This document shows, in pieces, positions 8,786-21,326 of a stretch of 64,000 nucleotides of DNA. The notes below the pieces were generated by a model. The model was given only the letters and a program-made list of their open reading frames with translations, was not told the origin of the DNA and did not search any database. The first letter of the stretch is position 1; every line of letters starts with the position of its first letter. The translations under genes and the position numbers were made by a program. This stretch comes from Skeletonema tropicum. Its lineage: Eukaryota > Bacillariophyta > Thalassiosirophyceae > Thalassiosirales > Thalassiosiraceae. The stretch covers positions 434,001 to 498,000 of the forward strand of contig CM074134.1 in the NCBI GenBank assembly GCA_037178625.1, in the 5' to 3' direction.

Positions 8786-11460
8786 GGATTGCGATGCTGT
8801 ATTATATCGATTCTATTAGTGCTTGTGCTGTCCGTCAGTAGACTGTTACCATAATATTATCATGGTCATTGCATGATGATGATGATTGCATGTGGAATGT
8901 ATGCATGCATTGCGAGCGTTGAAAAGTGAAAAGGCGTATCAGCGACGCGAGCGGTACCTACGGATCGAATTTCATGAGACGGGCATCTCAATGTGACGTT
9001 GACTTTATTATTTGACTTTCTTCAGCTTTCTTCGCACCACCGAACGGATCTTTTTCGATCTTGCTTCATTCGATGGAGCTTGGGACATTTCGGGTTCTTG
9101 GCCTGCGCGCCTTTTCCAGGGGTCACTCCAGCGGGGAAACGGGGCGTCCCGTCCATCATTTTTCTAGCCGTTTCACACACTTTTCAAATTCAGATCATTT
9201 TGCACACCAGAACCATGGCGGAGGCGGCTGCTATGGTATGGAGCGGAACGTCGGCCGGCATCACCAACAACCGACTGCGATGTCCTCAGTGGACCGATAT
9301 GACGTCATGATGTGAAGGAATTTCTGTCAAAGTGCCCAGAGCCTTTATTCTGGGTGTCGCCTACCAAAAGTGACCGTTATTTTGATACCAATGCAACAAC
9401 TGCACCGCCCACTCATGAACAGAGGACCTTTTGGCCATATTCACCCTTCCATTACTATCCTATCCGGTAGTGGTGATGATGTAACAATAATTGACGAGTC
9501 GGTTTCGTTTTCATCGGTGAGGAACCGCCGATATGAGACCCCTTGATTGTCCAACGACGCCGCGTGTCATATCGCACAAATACAGCACAACGTACAAGAG
9601 GAGAGGTGTGGGGATACTACAACAAATAGAGCAAGATCATAATCACAATACGACAATAGAATGGGTTTGATGGAAATAGCGGCGTCTCGTCTCCATATGG
9701 TGCGGCTCAGGTGGCATATGGCCTGTTGTGGTAGCTTGTATCAGTACACAACACTTTGAGGGAGGGCATTGTGTACTTTGAGCGACGGAGGGGATAATGA
9801 TCAGGACTGCGGGAACATGCAACAATATGATAAGCTTTTGAAGTGCATTATACTTTAATGGACTATCATTGATGTTGCCTTTTGCTGGTACTCCTTTCAT
9901 CATCACTCGCAATACTACGGCTTCAGTGGACACAAAAGCTTACAATCAATCTGAGATATCGGGTGACTTACTATTCAGCTTCAGCAGCAGCGGCAACATG
10001 AGTGTTGATAACTGCGCCATATCTTCGAAAGGAGTCGGTGATTCCCATTGTAAATGAGGCGGCATTCTGTACTAGATGAATCCACCACGGAACGAATCTG
10101 CTGTTGAAATAAGAGATGAATAGGGTGTCAAAAAACAATACACGCAACCTCTGGTAGAAGTTATCAATTTGGAACTAGAGTTGACAATCGTTTGTTGAGA
10201 AGTACTGCACTGGATGGAGGGTGTGGCGACATTGTCTAAGGAGGTTTGTCAACTAAAGAAAAGATAGTCTTTGGACGCATCTGGGGTGTAACATGTGTCT
10301 TCCTGTCGACCTATTCAACAATCAACATAATAATAACAATGTAGAACAACATTCATATAATAAACCTCATTTTAATGGTTGTATTATCATTGTAGACGCA
10401 ACCTTCACACAAGCACTTACCTTGTCTGCTAGATTACATGTTGATAATGATATGGTACAGGCTGCAGTGGATAATAAAGAGCACAGCGGCTTTGATCTTG
10501 CGTTATCACATAGACACTAGACACTATATTAATAGTTTAGGCAGGAGAGTGCAATATTATGTGTAATTGCATAGTTTAATACCATCAATTGAGGTGTGAT
10601 GCCCACACATGAATCTGTTCACAATCATAAAAATATTACACCCTCAAGAGACATGGCCTATTAGCAACGCCGAGGCGGATAACATGGCGTTATGACCACC
10701 CATATCGGTCATCTATATCAATATAAAGCAGGGAGTGCCGCGGGGGGCCTTATGAATCGATTATTGTATTTCCCCTACGACAATATTTGCAGCTTCCACC
10801 AAAATAGACCAAAAATCGATGCCTGAGATATAGCCGCAAATACGTCTGTGACTAAGAGTTTTGGCAAACTTCCGAAAACACCATTGGATTCTGCATCAAA
10901 ATATAGTCTAGAAAATGTATCACCGATGAATCATATCCAGAAACAATTGTGATAATATGGACTCCTGCTCCATTGATGTCGAGGCAGAGGGCTTTGTGAG
11001 ATGTGTTTTTTCAAAAAAAAAGAGCGGGAGGAGCGCGCAGGCCAATAGATCAAAAGTCCCAAGCTCCATTGCGCGCGCGCCACTGCTCGCGAAAAAATCT
11101 TCAAAACCTGTCCAAACCTGCCAACTTTCCGTGCGTGCACAAAATAATATCCAAAATACTCTGCGTATCTTGCTATATACAGCTGTTTTCACGGATTTTC
11201 GGATAGCCGTTCAAGTTTCGAATTCCTACGTATGTTAGGTACAAATGACGTAGTGAGTCTTATAAAAACCCATTGGGCCGATTTCTCCCAACTCACCCCT
11301 CAACAAGAGCCACTCCGCGCAAAAAGATGCCAACCATGGCCAAATTCCGGAGCGTACTACGCACAACAAGTTGGATATTTGCTCAACCAAAAGGATAAAT
11401 TAACCTCTCTTGCATGTCTAGATCCAAAATAGCCAATTAGGTTGACTAAAGATTGTAATC
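8786..11460. other. Gene-poor region upstream of the transposase
   Basis: 2.7 kb without a frame I would defend. It holds a pair of related fragments in opposite orientation (9073..9110 and 11033..11069; shared core ATGGAGCTTGGGAC and TTGGCCTGCGCGC). A possible transposon end ATTCCTACGTA lies near 11222. The first 200 bp are the 5' flank of the fucosyltransferase-like gene, with ATG/CAT-rich simple sequence. Short open frames near 10293 and 10957 lack coding character. Confidence 0.4.
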
Positions 11461-14400
11461 ATGAACGATGGTAATACACTTTTTGAATACCTTTTCACAC
11501 GGCTCATCAGTAAAAGTGACACTTATCGCGGCAGGTGGATTTGCGACCAGTCGTTGGTAGAGATATTGCACAGACACTATACGAATGTAGATAAAGACAA
11601 TACCTTACGGAACAAACTCGTGCAGCGTCTGAACAAGGCAGCCGGACCTTTCAACAGCAGCAATGTACACAAGATATACCACAAAAATTTCACAACATCA
11701 TGTCCATTCAATTCGTCATTACGCCGGATGGTGCACTATTACTACTTTGGAAAGGGAGAGAAAGTGCCCAACGAACCAATACGCGCAGCAGAGTTATTGT
11801 GCACAGAAATAGAACATATACAGAGTTACAGTGCAACTAATAATCGGCAGCGATCTTGCAACAAGCCGGAGCAAGTATCATTTCCCGACGATGGATGCGC
11901 TGGTAAGAAGAAGAACAAAAATAATGAGAACAAACGTAAAGAAGCAACAAAATCATCAGCGGCTGCACCAATTACTCCTACTCCACAAAAAAGAACAAGG
12001 CGCTCGCAACGACTAGTTGAGCAGCAGCAGAGCCCTCTCGTGCCATTCGTCACCAACGTGGGTAGATTAGAGGATGAGAATAATCAAGTTGACGACGAAG
12101 ATGAAGATGAAGACGACGACAATAACAACAGCAGTGGCGATATAGACGGGGATAACAGCAGCAACAACCAGACTCCGAATATTATATGGCAGTCACCTGA
12201 AGCAGCAGCTCTCTTCGGATTTGACGAAGGTGCCGATGTGTACAACGGACTAGTGCAATTGGTTGAATCACTTACACTGGTGGGGCAATCAGCAAATGGA
12301 TACGAAGAAGCAGGCGTCATTGACTTGCACGAAGATAGTAAATTGACAAAGCATGCCTTATTTGACTTACGCAATAAATGTTTATACCTCAGGGTTGCGT
12401 ATTCAATAGCACTTGCCGAGTATCGAGTTGGGTTTCCATTCCAAGCTTGTTGCGACAAAGCGGCAAGGCTGCTCAATGATTTAACACTGTTCAATGCAGC
12501 AACTGGTAGGACAATCATGAATTGGAACCGTATCTTCCGCGTTAATCATCAATTTCCAAACCCCAACCCCTACGTCGCCAATGGTATCAAACGAAAGCCT
12601 ACACTATTTGAGGTATTTCCGACAGCAGCAGTAGATGTGTCAAACTTCATACTTGACCATCTGGAACATTTCAGCGTTGAATTGCTGAGGGAACATTTTA
12701 ACACAACAATGATAAAGCAACTAAATGAAGAGGTGAAAACCAACATCAACTTTACCGAAGACTCAGAAGAATTTCAACTGGTTGACAGATATCTCAAAAA
12801 TCCACCATCATACTCAACGGTTGGGAGGTGGGTCGGATACCTTGGTTTCAAACGAGAGGTGTCAAAGAAATGCTACTACGTTGATGGCCATGAGTATGCC
12901 GAACAGATAGAGCATCGGTCTCGGTTAACAGACGAATATCTATCAGTGCTTGAACCACGATCTCATCGATGGGTTCATTTGTCACAGACCGAATTTGACG
13001 ATTTGAAAACAGCGCTCGAAGATGACAAAGATGGCGAGAAGGCGAAGGACATGTTAGATAAGGTTGCTTATAAGTTCAAGGGAGTTGATGAAAAAGTATA
13101 CTTTGAGTTTCATGTGGACAAACACGTGCGTCTGCAGAAGATTGCAAACGATAAGTATGGAGCATTTGGAGGAAGAGTAAGCATAAGAAAGAAAGCTGAA
13201 GACAAACCTGTCATCATCTTTGGCCAGGATGAGGCTATTTTTAATGCTTTTCTGTCGCGGACTCACCAGTGGGTTGATCCGAATGGAAGGAGGGCAATTA
13301 TGCCGAAGACTGTTGGTGCTGGTATCATGATATCTGCGTTTCAATCGAGAGAATTGGGTTGGGGCATTCCTATCACCGAAGATCAGCTGAAGGAGATTAA
13401 TGCTGCTAGAGCCAATCAAGAATACTTCGACAAGGCAGCGGCAATTGCCGTAAATGGTAACACAAAAAAGCAACCACTTGAATCGTCACCTGGGATTCTT
13501 AAGTTTGCATACGGGAAGAACGGGTACTGGACAGGGAACCACACGATCCTGCAAACGGAAGATATAATAGATTGCGTAAAAGTAATACTCGGAGATGAGT
13601 ATGAATATGTCTTTCTTTTTGATTCGAGCAGTGGTCATGCAAAGAAGCGTGTTGACGGTCTTGATGCAAAGGAAATGAACAAGAATTGGCACTCGACACC
13701 ATCGCAAGCTAGGAACACCAAAATTGAACGGCAGGAGGAATTTGTCGGGCCATACTACGATGCATCCAATCCAGCAATGGTGACTATCGGTCAAGAACAA
13801 ACGATGAACTTCACCAGTGAAGATGTCGGCCCATTTTGGCTGACAGCAGAGGAACGTGAAAGACAACGGCACGACCGAGAGGTTGAAATACCAGAAGACA
13901 AGAGGAAAGAGCGACATAAGGTGAAGAAAGAGCTGATATCGGAGCTGATGGACACCGAGTGGGGGAAAAAGGAAGGAGAAATAAGGTTATGGAAGATGAC
14001 ACATGCTGAGCTAGCAAAAATGGCGCAAGCGTCTAGTATCGATATCAAAATAACACCTACCACCAAAATGATATATGGATGGGAGGGCAAGGGTAAGGGA
14101 CTTCTGCAGATTGCGTATGAACGTGGCTGGATCGATATAGCAACCTTCAGAAAGGGCAGCTACCAAGTGATGAAGTATGATGATGAGGGTAACTTGGTTC
14201 CTGAGCTTTCCCTCCGGCATTTGCTTGCAAACTGCACGGATTTTTTGTCTGAACAAAGCCAACTCGAATATGTTTGTGAATCTTTGGGAGTAAGAGCCTT
14301 GATTACAACAAAGTACCATGCTGAATACGCTGGTGAGGGTGTCGAATACTCTTGGGGATTCTCCAAAGCTCTCTACCGAAGACATCCATTAGCTCAAAAG

Positions 14401-14790
14401 AAAACGACTGCTGATTTCCTTGCATTGGTCGACAAGTGTATTTCAAGAGAGGTTCTCACTGTGGATCTCATTCGTAAGTTCAGTGCCAGGGCAAGAGGTT
14501 ACATGGAGACATATAAGATGTTGGAGATTGAGGCAAAGAATACCAAGGAGACAGAAGGTAATTCAAGTGAGGATGCACCCATTCCGCACAAGAGAATTGA
14601 AACGCTGAAGAAGGTTTTGAAATGTCATCGTGCTGCTATTGACTTTGACAAATCTTTCATTATGAAAACTGTCTACGCAAAAGACTTTGATTTCAAGAAT
14701 GATTTGCTCAAGAAGGAAGAGAAGCTCAACTTTAGTCTCAGAGTAAAACGAGAGAATACGAAGGTGGAAGCGACGGCAAAGAAGAAATAA
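11461..14790 (+). mobile_element. DDE transposase, Tc1/mariner (IS630)-like, large single-ORF type
   Basis: 1,109 aa, intact. The RNase-H-fold catalytic core is recognisable. IFGQDEAIF near residue 590 supplies the first Asp. FAYGKNGYWTGNHTILQ leads to VFLFDSSSGHA near 720 (second Asp), then KGLLQIAYERGW. KYHAEYAGEGVEYSWGFSK near 960 supplies the final Glu (the family usually reads H-C-E-x-N-P-I-E-x-x-W-G). These blocks in this order are typical of large DDE endonuclease-like proteins common in fungi. The N-terminal 400 residues are unrelated to me; they include a Lys-rich patch and an acidic Asp/Asn run (residues about 205-240) that may be regulatory. No stop or frameshift interrupts the gene, so the copy may be recent or domesticated. 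A weak 11-bp match (ATTCCTACGTA near 11222 and its complement near 14943) may mark the ends. Confidence 0.8.
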
Positions 14791-15009
14791 ACATAGGACA
14801 ATGTTCATTTATGTCTCTTGGTGGAATATGGCATACGAGGCATTATTTACCATGGTCCGGTTGTTGTTCGCAATTGATAAAGACGGAACTTTTACGGGTA
14901 GAGTAGCTCCCCAGTTAAGGGGCTTTCAGTACGTTTGTACGTAGGAATAAAAATTCTGCGATTATCCGCCAAGATTTGCTAACAGCTGTATCAATATTTG
15001 TTGAAGACC

Positions 15010-15956
15010 ATGAGTTGTTGCAGCGCCGACGGTACACAAAAGATGAAGCTTCACGTTCTTCCAGTTTGTGAGTAATTTTCTATACGTTGTCTATACTGCT
15101 TTCCGCGGGTTCATCGGCGCGGATAAGAGTAGGCTGATCCTTCTTGAGTTCTCATATTCACATGTACTTACGTCGTGTTTCTTTCTTCACCACCACAATT
15201 GTGAACAGCCGCCAACAGTCATGGTTGCCTTGCTATTGTGAAGGCTCTCGGTCTTGAAGACAAGGGTCTCGAGATTGTCGATGCCATGGGCAAGACCAGA
15301 AGCGAGGAGTTCATTGCCATGAACCCCTGTCACTGCTGCCCTACTCTTGAATACGGGGGTGGGAAGGGCGCCATCTGGGAATCTTGTGCCTGTATGCGTA
15401 CCATTTGCCAACTCTTTGAGGGCGGAGAGAAGTACTACCCCAAGGATCCCATCATGAGGGGAAAGATCGATCTTGTCTGTGATTGGAAGAACACGGTATG
15501 TCTGCTGTAGTATATATATTATGTGCAATCGCGGTATACTATTCTTTCACTTTTATTCACCACATCTTCTGCTCTCTCTCTTTATGCTACGCAAAGTCCC
15601 TCTATCCCCCTTTCTTTCACATTGCATACATGATGTTCGGAGTTCCTGTTGACGAAGCAAAGGCGAAGGAAGACTTTAAGAAGATTTGTGATGAACACTT
15701 CCCTGTGTTGCTTGATACCTTCCTCAAAGACACCAAGTTCTGCTACAGTGACACTCCCACTATTGCCGACTTGGGAGTTGCACCCCTTTTCACTTTGATC
15801 AAGGGCCGCCCCAAGTTCTGGGCAGCAGTTCCTGAGGGAGTGAAGGAGTACCACGCTCGCGTTCTTGAGGCTTTCCCTGGAGCTGCCGAATACTTCAAAA
15901 TGTTGGACGACATGGCTACTTCGTACAAAGGAGATGGTGCTGATGCTGAGCCTTGA
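15010..15956 (+). CDS. Glutathione S-transferase-like protein
   Basis: Three exons: 15010..15067, 15209..15495 and 15597..15956, with GTGAGT...ACAG and GTATGT...AAAG introns, giving 234 aa. The N-terminal thioredoxin-like domain reads KLHVLPVSANSHGCLAIVKA, with a Ser (SANS) where theta/omega-type enzymes place the catalytic residue; a TLEYGGG segment follows, near the usual glutathione-binding turn. The C-terminal helical domain contains YSDTPTIADLGVAPLFTLI, the N-capping box and hydrophobic staple typical of GSTs. It probably conjugates glutathione or acts as a peroxidase in the cytosol. No targeting signal is seen. Its last codon lies 126 bp from the end of the convergent acyl-CoA synthetase gene. 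Confidence 0.85.
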
Positions 15957-16082
15957 GTAGGTGTGATGTAGCTGGTAGATGGATTTGATACTTTAACAAC
16001 ACAACTGAACAACTAGGCAATTAGGGATATTGTTGGTGATGAATGCTTTGAGTAGGTATAAACAAAAACAACAACTTCTATT

Positions 16083-18378
16083 TTACAGCTTGCTTTGTGG
16101 CTGTGTGTTGTACATTTCCTCAATTTGTTTTGAGTAGTGTGTCTTCAGCTGTGGACGCTTCAATTTAAATGTGGGAGTCACAAGACCACTTTCTGGAGAG
16201 AAAATCTCTGGCTCTAAATGCACCGCCCTCACTGTCTCAAATCCATGTAATCCATTTGATTTGGACAATCGCTTTATTTCAGAAAGAATCTTCTGTTTGA
16301 ATTTGTCGTGTTGGCACAGCTCGGAAAACGGAGCAGCCGCCACATCCGGCGCATTCTCCTTAGCCCATGCACGAGCAGGCTCTTCATCTGGGACAACGAT
16401 GGCAACAAGATATGTCTGAAACGAGTCACCATGTACAAAAGATTGACCAATTAATAAACTCTGGTTGATGACATTTTCAATCTTCTCTGCTGCCACATAT
16501 TCTCCTTGAGCTAACTTGAAAATGTTCTTCTTTCGATCAATGATTCTCAACTGCCCATGAACAGTCCATAAACCAACATCCCCACTGTGTAGCCAGCCCT
16601 CACTATCAATTGCCTCTTTTGTTTTCTCCTCGTCTTTGTAATATCCTTTGAATACCGGAGGACCGCGAATACAGATCTCGCCTCGTCCTTGGCAGGGTTC
16701 TCCATTGTGGGATGTATCTGTGCGTAACAAAATGATCAAGTCAGAAAAATATAAACAAGAAAAGCCACCAATCGAGCCAAGAATGAATATGTGCGACTCA
16801 CCAGTTGACAAATAACCCATCTCAGGCACATCCACCAGTACAATATCTACACACTCATGCGGTCCCCCAACATGGCCAAAACTTGCAATGTCATCAGGAT
16901 GACCATATGTCGCAGCTGCACTTCCCTCCGTTTGACCATAACCCTCCACCACCGGTACTCCAAGTAAACATCGGAAAAACGCCATCACAGTAGGACTCAG
17001 GGGAGCTGATCCCGATACCATGAGACGCACGCAATCAAGACCCAACGCCTTCTTGATTTTGTTGAATAGAATACGATCCCAAAGTCCATGAGTTAGCCTC
17101 CCCTCCTGAAGTCCCATCATCTTGGCACGAAGGGCAGTGTGAAACATCTTCTCTGTAACTCCACCTTTTGCAGACATACCCGCCATAATTTTGTCATGAA
17201 TTTTATTCATTACTCTTGGCACCATTGGGATCACAGTTGGGCGACAAGCGACAATGTCCTCAATCAATAGCAAAGGATCTCCACGGTAGAATGCAATGGA
17301 TGCACCAGAATACAGCGTTTGGGTAATTACCACTCGTTCATAAATATGTGGCAGAGGCAAGTACGAAATGTGACGATCATTTGGGAAATTTGGGAAAGTG
17401 CCTGCAAACCCACCACTAGCAGACACAAGATTTTCATGCGTCATCAATGCACCCTTTGGATTACCAGTGGTCCCACTCGTGTAACAAAAGGTGGCAACAT
17501 CCGATGGATCTGGCGGGTTGTGTGTATGTCCCTCTGTTGGGATGATTTGTGACCCAAGCGCTTCCAACTTTGCAAACGATACAACTTTGAGACCAGCATT
17601 ACTAGCCAACGAGGATGCTTCTGCAGTGACGCCATCTACCAAAATCACACTGTGGAACTTTGGACATGTTCCCGATGCCTTGGCTTCGCACAATCGTTCA
17701 AGTTCCTTCCGTGAACAAACCACACAGGAGAGACCAGTGTGTTCCAAAATGAACCGTACTGTATCTGGTCCAAGTGTATCATAAAAGGGCACAGTCGCCC
17801 CTCCAAGACAGTACACGGCCTGCTCTGCAAGGATCCATTCTGGACAGTTCTTCATGTATATTCCAACCAATAGCATACCATCTTCATTTTTATCGAGTAG
17901 ATGTTCTCCTCCCTTTTCGAGGCCAGCTGCCAATGCATCTACGCGTGAGACGCATTCACCGTAGCTTGAGTAGACGAATGGTGTGGCAAATCCAGTGTTG
18001 CTGCTATATACGAAACAGAGGGTCAGAGTTGCGTAATGGTAATGATAATGATGAGGATGATGAACAAAATTAACGTTGAGTCCAACAGAATAATAATTGC
18101 ATGCATATATAATAATATATAAAACCACACAACACATACTTATGAACCTACCTAGTCGCACGAAATCCAAGACAAGGACCCAGAGGATTCACATCCCTCC
18201 CCCTCCTAAGCGCTTCGTACAACGTACGAACACCAAACGCACCAAGGACAGGTGATGCGAGTGGATCACAGGACCGACGGATGTTTCCTCGTCCTCCGGA
18301 GGGGTGGGTGGGGGGACGTGATGTGGAGGGGACCTCGATGGACCATTGTTGGTCGTTTTGGGAGGTGGATGATGTCAT
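16083..18378 (-). CDS. Long-chain acyl-CoA synthetase with peroxisomal signal
   Basis: Activates fatty acids to acyl-CoA with ATP. Exons are 18378..18152, 18000..16802 and 16717..16083 (introns GTAGGT...AGCAG and GTGAGT...CACAG); together they give 686 aa, the usual ACSL length. The ANL-superfamily P-loop YTSGTTGNPKG lies near residue 248, VEGYGQTEGSAA near 425, GWLHSGDVG and the hinge IIDRKKNIFKLAQGEYVA after the last intron. The protein ends Ser-Lys-Leu, a canonical PTS1, which points to peroxisomal beta-oxidation as in plant LACS6/7. I start at the ATG at 18378 because exon 1 (ending CLGFRAT) is required for the conserved entry into the domain; the frame open upstream of exon 2 is intron. 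Confidence 0.92.
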
Positions 18379-18815
18379 TTGTTGTTGTTGTTGTGCTTTG
18401 GGGCGAGATTTAAGAAGTAGATTATCCCCCGTAGAAAGAGCCCTGGATACTTATTGTTGCTGTTGCTGTTGGCATCTGTTATGGCATCATTTTGATCGCA
18501 TCTTTATTTTATCGACCTCAATCTTTCATATATTGATGCGGTCTTTCCACACTACTTCAGGTCACCAGTATTTTCTCCACAAACCTAGGATCAATGTGGC
18601 TCATATAACCAAGACCTACAGTGTGGGTCCTTCCGCCGTTCCTCTTTTTGGCGCCACGGACCGCCGCCCTTGATTTTGAAGAACAAAAAAGCAAAAGCAC
18701 GCAGACAAAGCTAGAGCACATCATCAACACCATGTGGCCATCAAGCCATACACATAATAGAAGGTACATAACAGCAGTGACATAAACAACATCAACACTA
18801 CAAAAACAAACAGAG
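18379..18815. other. Divergent intergenic region
   Basis: 437 bp between the 5' ends of the acyl-CoA synthetase gene (leftward) and the SAS10 gene (rightward), so it should hold both promoters. It has a short GTTGTTGTTGTTG tract and no recognisable element. Confidence 0.4.
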
Positions 18816-21303
18816 ATGGGCCGTCGATCACGCCACTCCGCCAAGTCAGGCGATCAAGCCATGTACAAATCTCGCACAGAAGATCACAATCACCATAGTG
18901 GTGGTGGTGATGGCAGTGATGATGATGCAATGTACGATGAGGTAGATCGCTTTCACAATCGTAAAGAAGAAGAATTTTTACAGTTGGATGGTCAGAGTGA
19001 TGATAATGATGATAGTAGTAGTAGCAGTAGTGAGGATGATGGAGTTACAACGGGGAAGGAAGGTGTGTTTGACTTGGGTGTTGGTGGGAGTAGTGATGAA
19101 GAAAGTGACGATGATGAGGAGGAGGAAGCGATGGTGGATAACAATGCGTCCCGCTCTAAGAGTGCAGCTACCATGCTTGCATCCTCTTCAGATGATGATG
19201 ATGATGATGATAGCGACGACGATAGCGATGAAGAAGATGAGAAAAAGTCCAACCTCCTCAACTGGGGTGCCAAGAAACATTCCTACTACCATGGAGATAC
19301 AGCTGATTTGGAAATTGGACAAGATGTCGATGATGCCTATCTCGAAGAAGAGGCGGGTCGTGAAGTAGAGAAGGCTCGTTTAGAGGATATGGAAGAGGGA
19401 GACTTTATGCTTGATGGCGATGAAGAGGAAGGTGAGGAGGAGGAGGAGGTGGTGAAGCCCAAGAAGAAGAAACAGAAAAAGTCATCCCGAAAAGGAGAAG
19501 AAGAAGTAGAAACTATACTACAACCAAGCAAGAACACCAAGCAAATGTCCAAGTTATCCAAAAAAGACAAGATCAAGCTGCTCAAGGCGAATCATCCGGA
19601 GTTATTGCCATTGGTACAACACTTTTCTGGATCTGTACAGGACCTCGTCGACTCTACGATGGTGGCGGGTGGTGCTTTGTTGAAGAATGGGGCTAAAGCT
19701 GGTAAGAAGGAAGCTCAGGTACGTTCACTTTATATCATCATTTGTCCATTATTGTGTTATTGTGACATGTGTGTTCGTTGTGTCGGAGTTGCATCCAATA
19801 TGATAGACTAAAACAGACATGCAAAAAAATTGCATGGTTGATGTTTTCAGTAGAAACGCGGTGCTACATCAAAAGTCGGAAACTATTTTTATCCTACGAA
19901 TGGGCTTTGTTATCTATAAGCACCATTCGCTTGTATAGATTCCACATCCTTTTATTATTGTCGTGTGCGTTCATACTCATTTTACGTTCTCAATTCTAAC
20001 GAACATTTGTGATTGTTCTTCGTGTTGCAACGTACATCATCATCTCGGAAAATAGGCAATCGGTACAACATCAGCTGGCCTACAGTATCTCATTACCAAG
20101 TCCATGCTTCAAGCATCCAAGGCATTAAATCTATCACTCTATCTGCTGTTAAAAGCTGATCAAGCCTCCAACAATGCAGGGCCCACAACAAGCACAGATA
20201 GTAGTAGCGCCATGCTTATGGATGATGATAATGTCGTCGATGATGTTCGTAACCATCCAGTGATTGATCGGTTGAATCAATTAAGTCAGTTGACAGATAA
20301 GCTGGAAAGTCTGGAGGAGAACACTTCTGGACTGAAGGAGCAGTTGAGTAATTTAGTCAAAGCTGCGACCTTGGTGGATGGCGGAGATGTGTCTTCTAGT
20401 GAAGATGATGATGGTGACAGTAAAGTCGATGACGACGAGGATAATGCTGATGGAAGTGTTGACGGGGAAGGATCAGATGGTGGTGGTGATATGGAACAAC
20501 AGCAACTAACTTCTGATGAAGCTGCAGAAACTTCATCGTCGGATAGTGAAGTTGAGTCCGAAGACGCCATACAGCGTAGAGTCATGACTGAGGCTAGATT
20601 TGCATTGCGTAATCAAGATATTGATCAAGACACTGCCAAGTCAAGCAGTACGCGAAAGCGCCGACTTGCTCCATCATCTTACGATTATGGCGATGAGACA
20701 GAAGAGCTGACGAAAAAGGCAGTCGATGCTGGTCGTAAATTGGCATCCACCATGAATTCATTATCTCAAAAGTCTGCGTCGTCGAATCAGAAGAATAAGG
20801 CCTTGATTGGAGACGAAGTGGAGAGAGATGAGGATGAATATGAGCAACTGCAACGAGGCTTATCCATGATGGAAGCCGAGGGGTTTGGTGGAGGTTCTGA
20901 TGATGACGACGACGACGATGATGCCAGTGGGGGAGGAGAAGAAGAGGGCTTTGGCGATGATGATGACGCCGATGATGACTTTTATCAAAAGATCAAGTCG
21001 AAAAGCATGGCGAAAAAGAAGGCAAAGAAGGAAATGTACGCCGTGGCTCCGAAATATCCACGCCTCGACAATGAAGTGGAAGGAGAACGTACTATTGGCA
21101 GAACAATAATGAAGAATCGCGGTCTTGTGGCACACAAACCCAAGATCAATCGTAACCCCCGTGTCAAGAAGAGAGAACAATATCGTAAGGCTCTCATTCG
21201 TCGGAAGGGTGCTGTGCGAGAGATTCGTACAGAGGAAGGACATGTGTATGGTGGAGAAACTACTGGTATCAAATCTGGCATTTCTCGTAGTAGGAAACTG
21301 TAA
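18816..21303 (+). CDS. SAS10: SAS10/UTP3-like small-subunit processome protein
   Basis: Required for 18S pre-rRNA processing in the nucleolus. Exons are 18816..19718 and 20056..21303; the 337-bp intron (GTACGT...AATAG) is the longest in the window. The 716-aa protein has the expected order: a VDRFHNRKEEEFL segment near the N-terminus, long acidic runs, a Sas10/Utp3/C1D domain (KIKLLKANHPELLPLV across the intron to KALNLSLYLLLKA), coiled coil (LNQLSQLTDKLESLEEN), more acidic tracts, and the Sas10 C-terminal domain (KYPRLDNEVEGERTIGRTI to the basic end). The C-terminal RNP-binding block with KKREQYRKALIRRKGAVR is highly conserved in the family. The next gene ends 24 bp downstream on the other strand. 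Confidence 0.9.
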
Positions 21304-21326
21304 GCTGCTGCTAAAATACTCTATTA

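Noticed and set aside
12084..12518. Minus-strand frame opposite the transposase
   Set aside because: Ser-rich shadow of Asp/Asn codons; no domain or start context.
16718..16801. In-frame peptide GESHIFILGSIGGFSCLYF as part of the acyl-CoA synthetase
   Set aside because: The stretch has no stop but is bounded by GTGAGT and CACAG, and removing it restores the conserved TDTSHNGEPCQGRGEICIR sequence.
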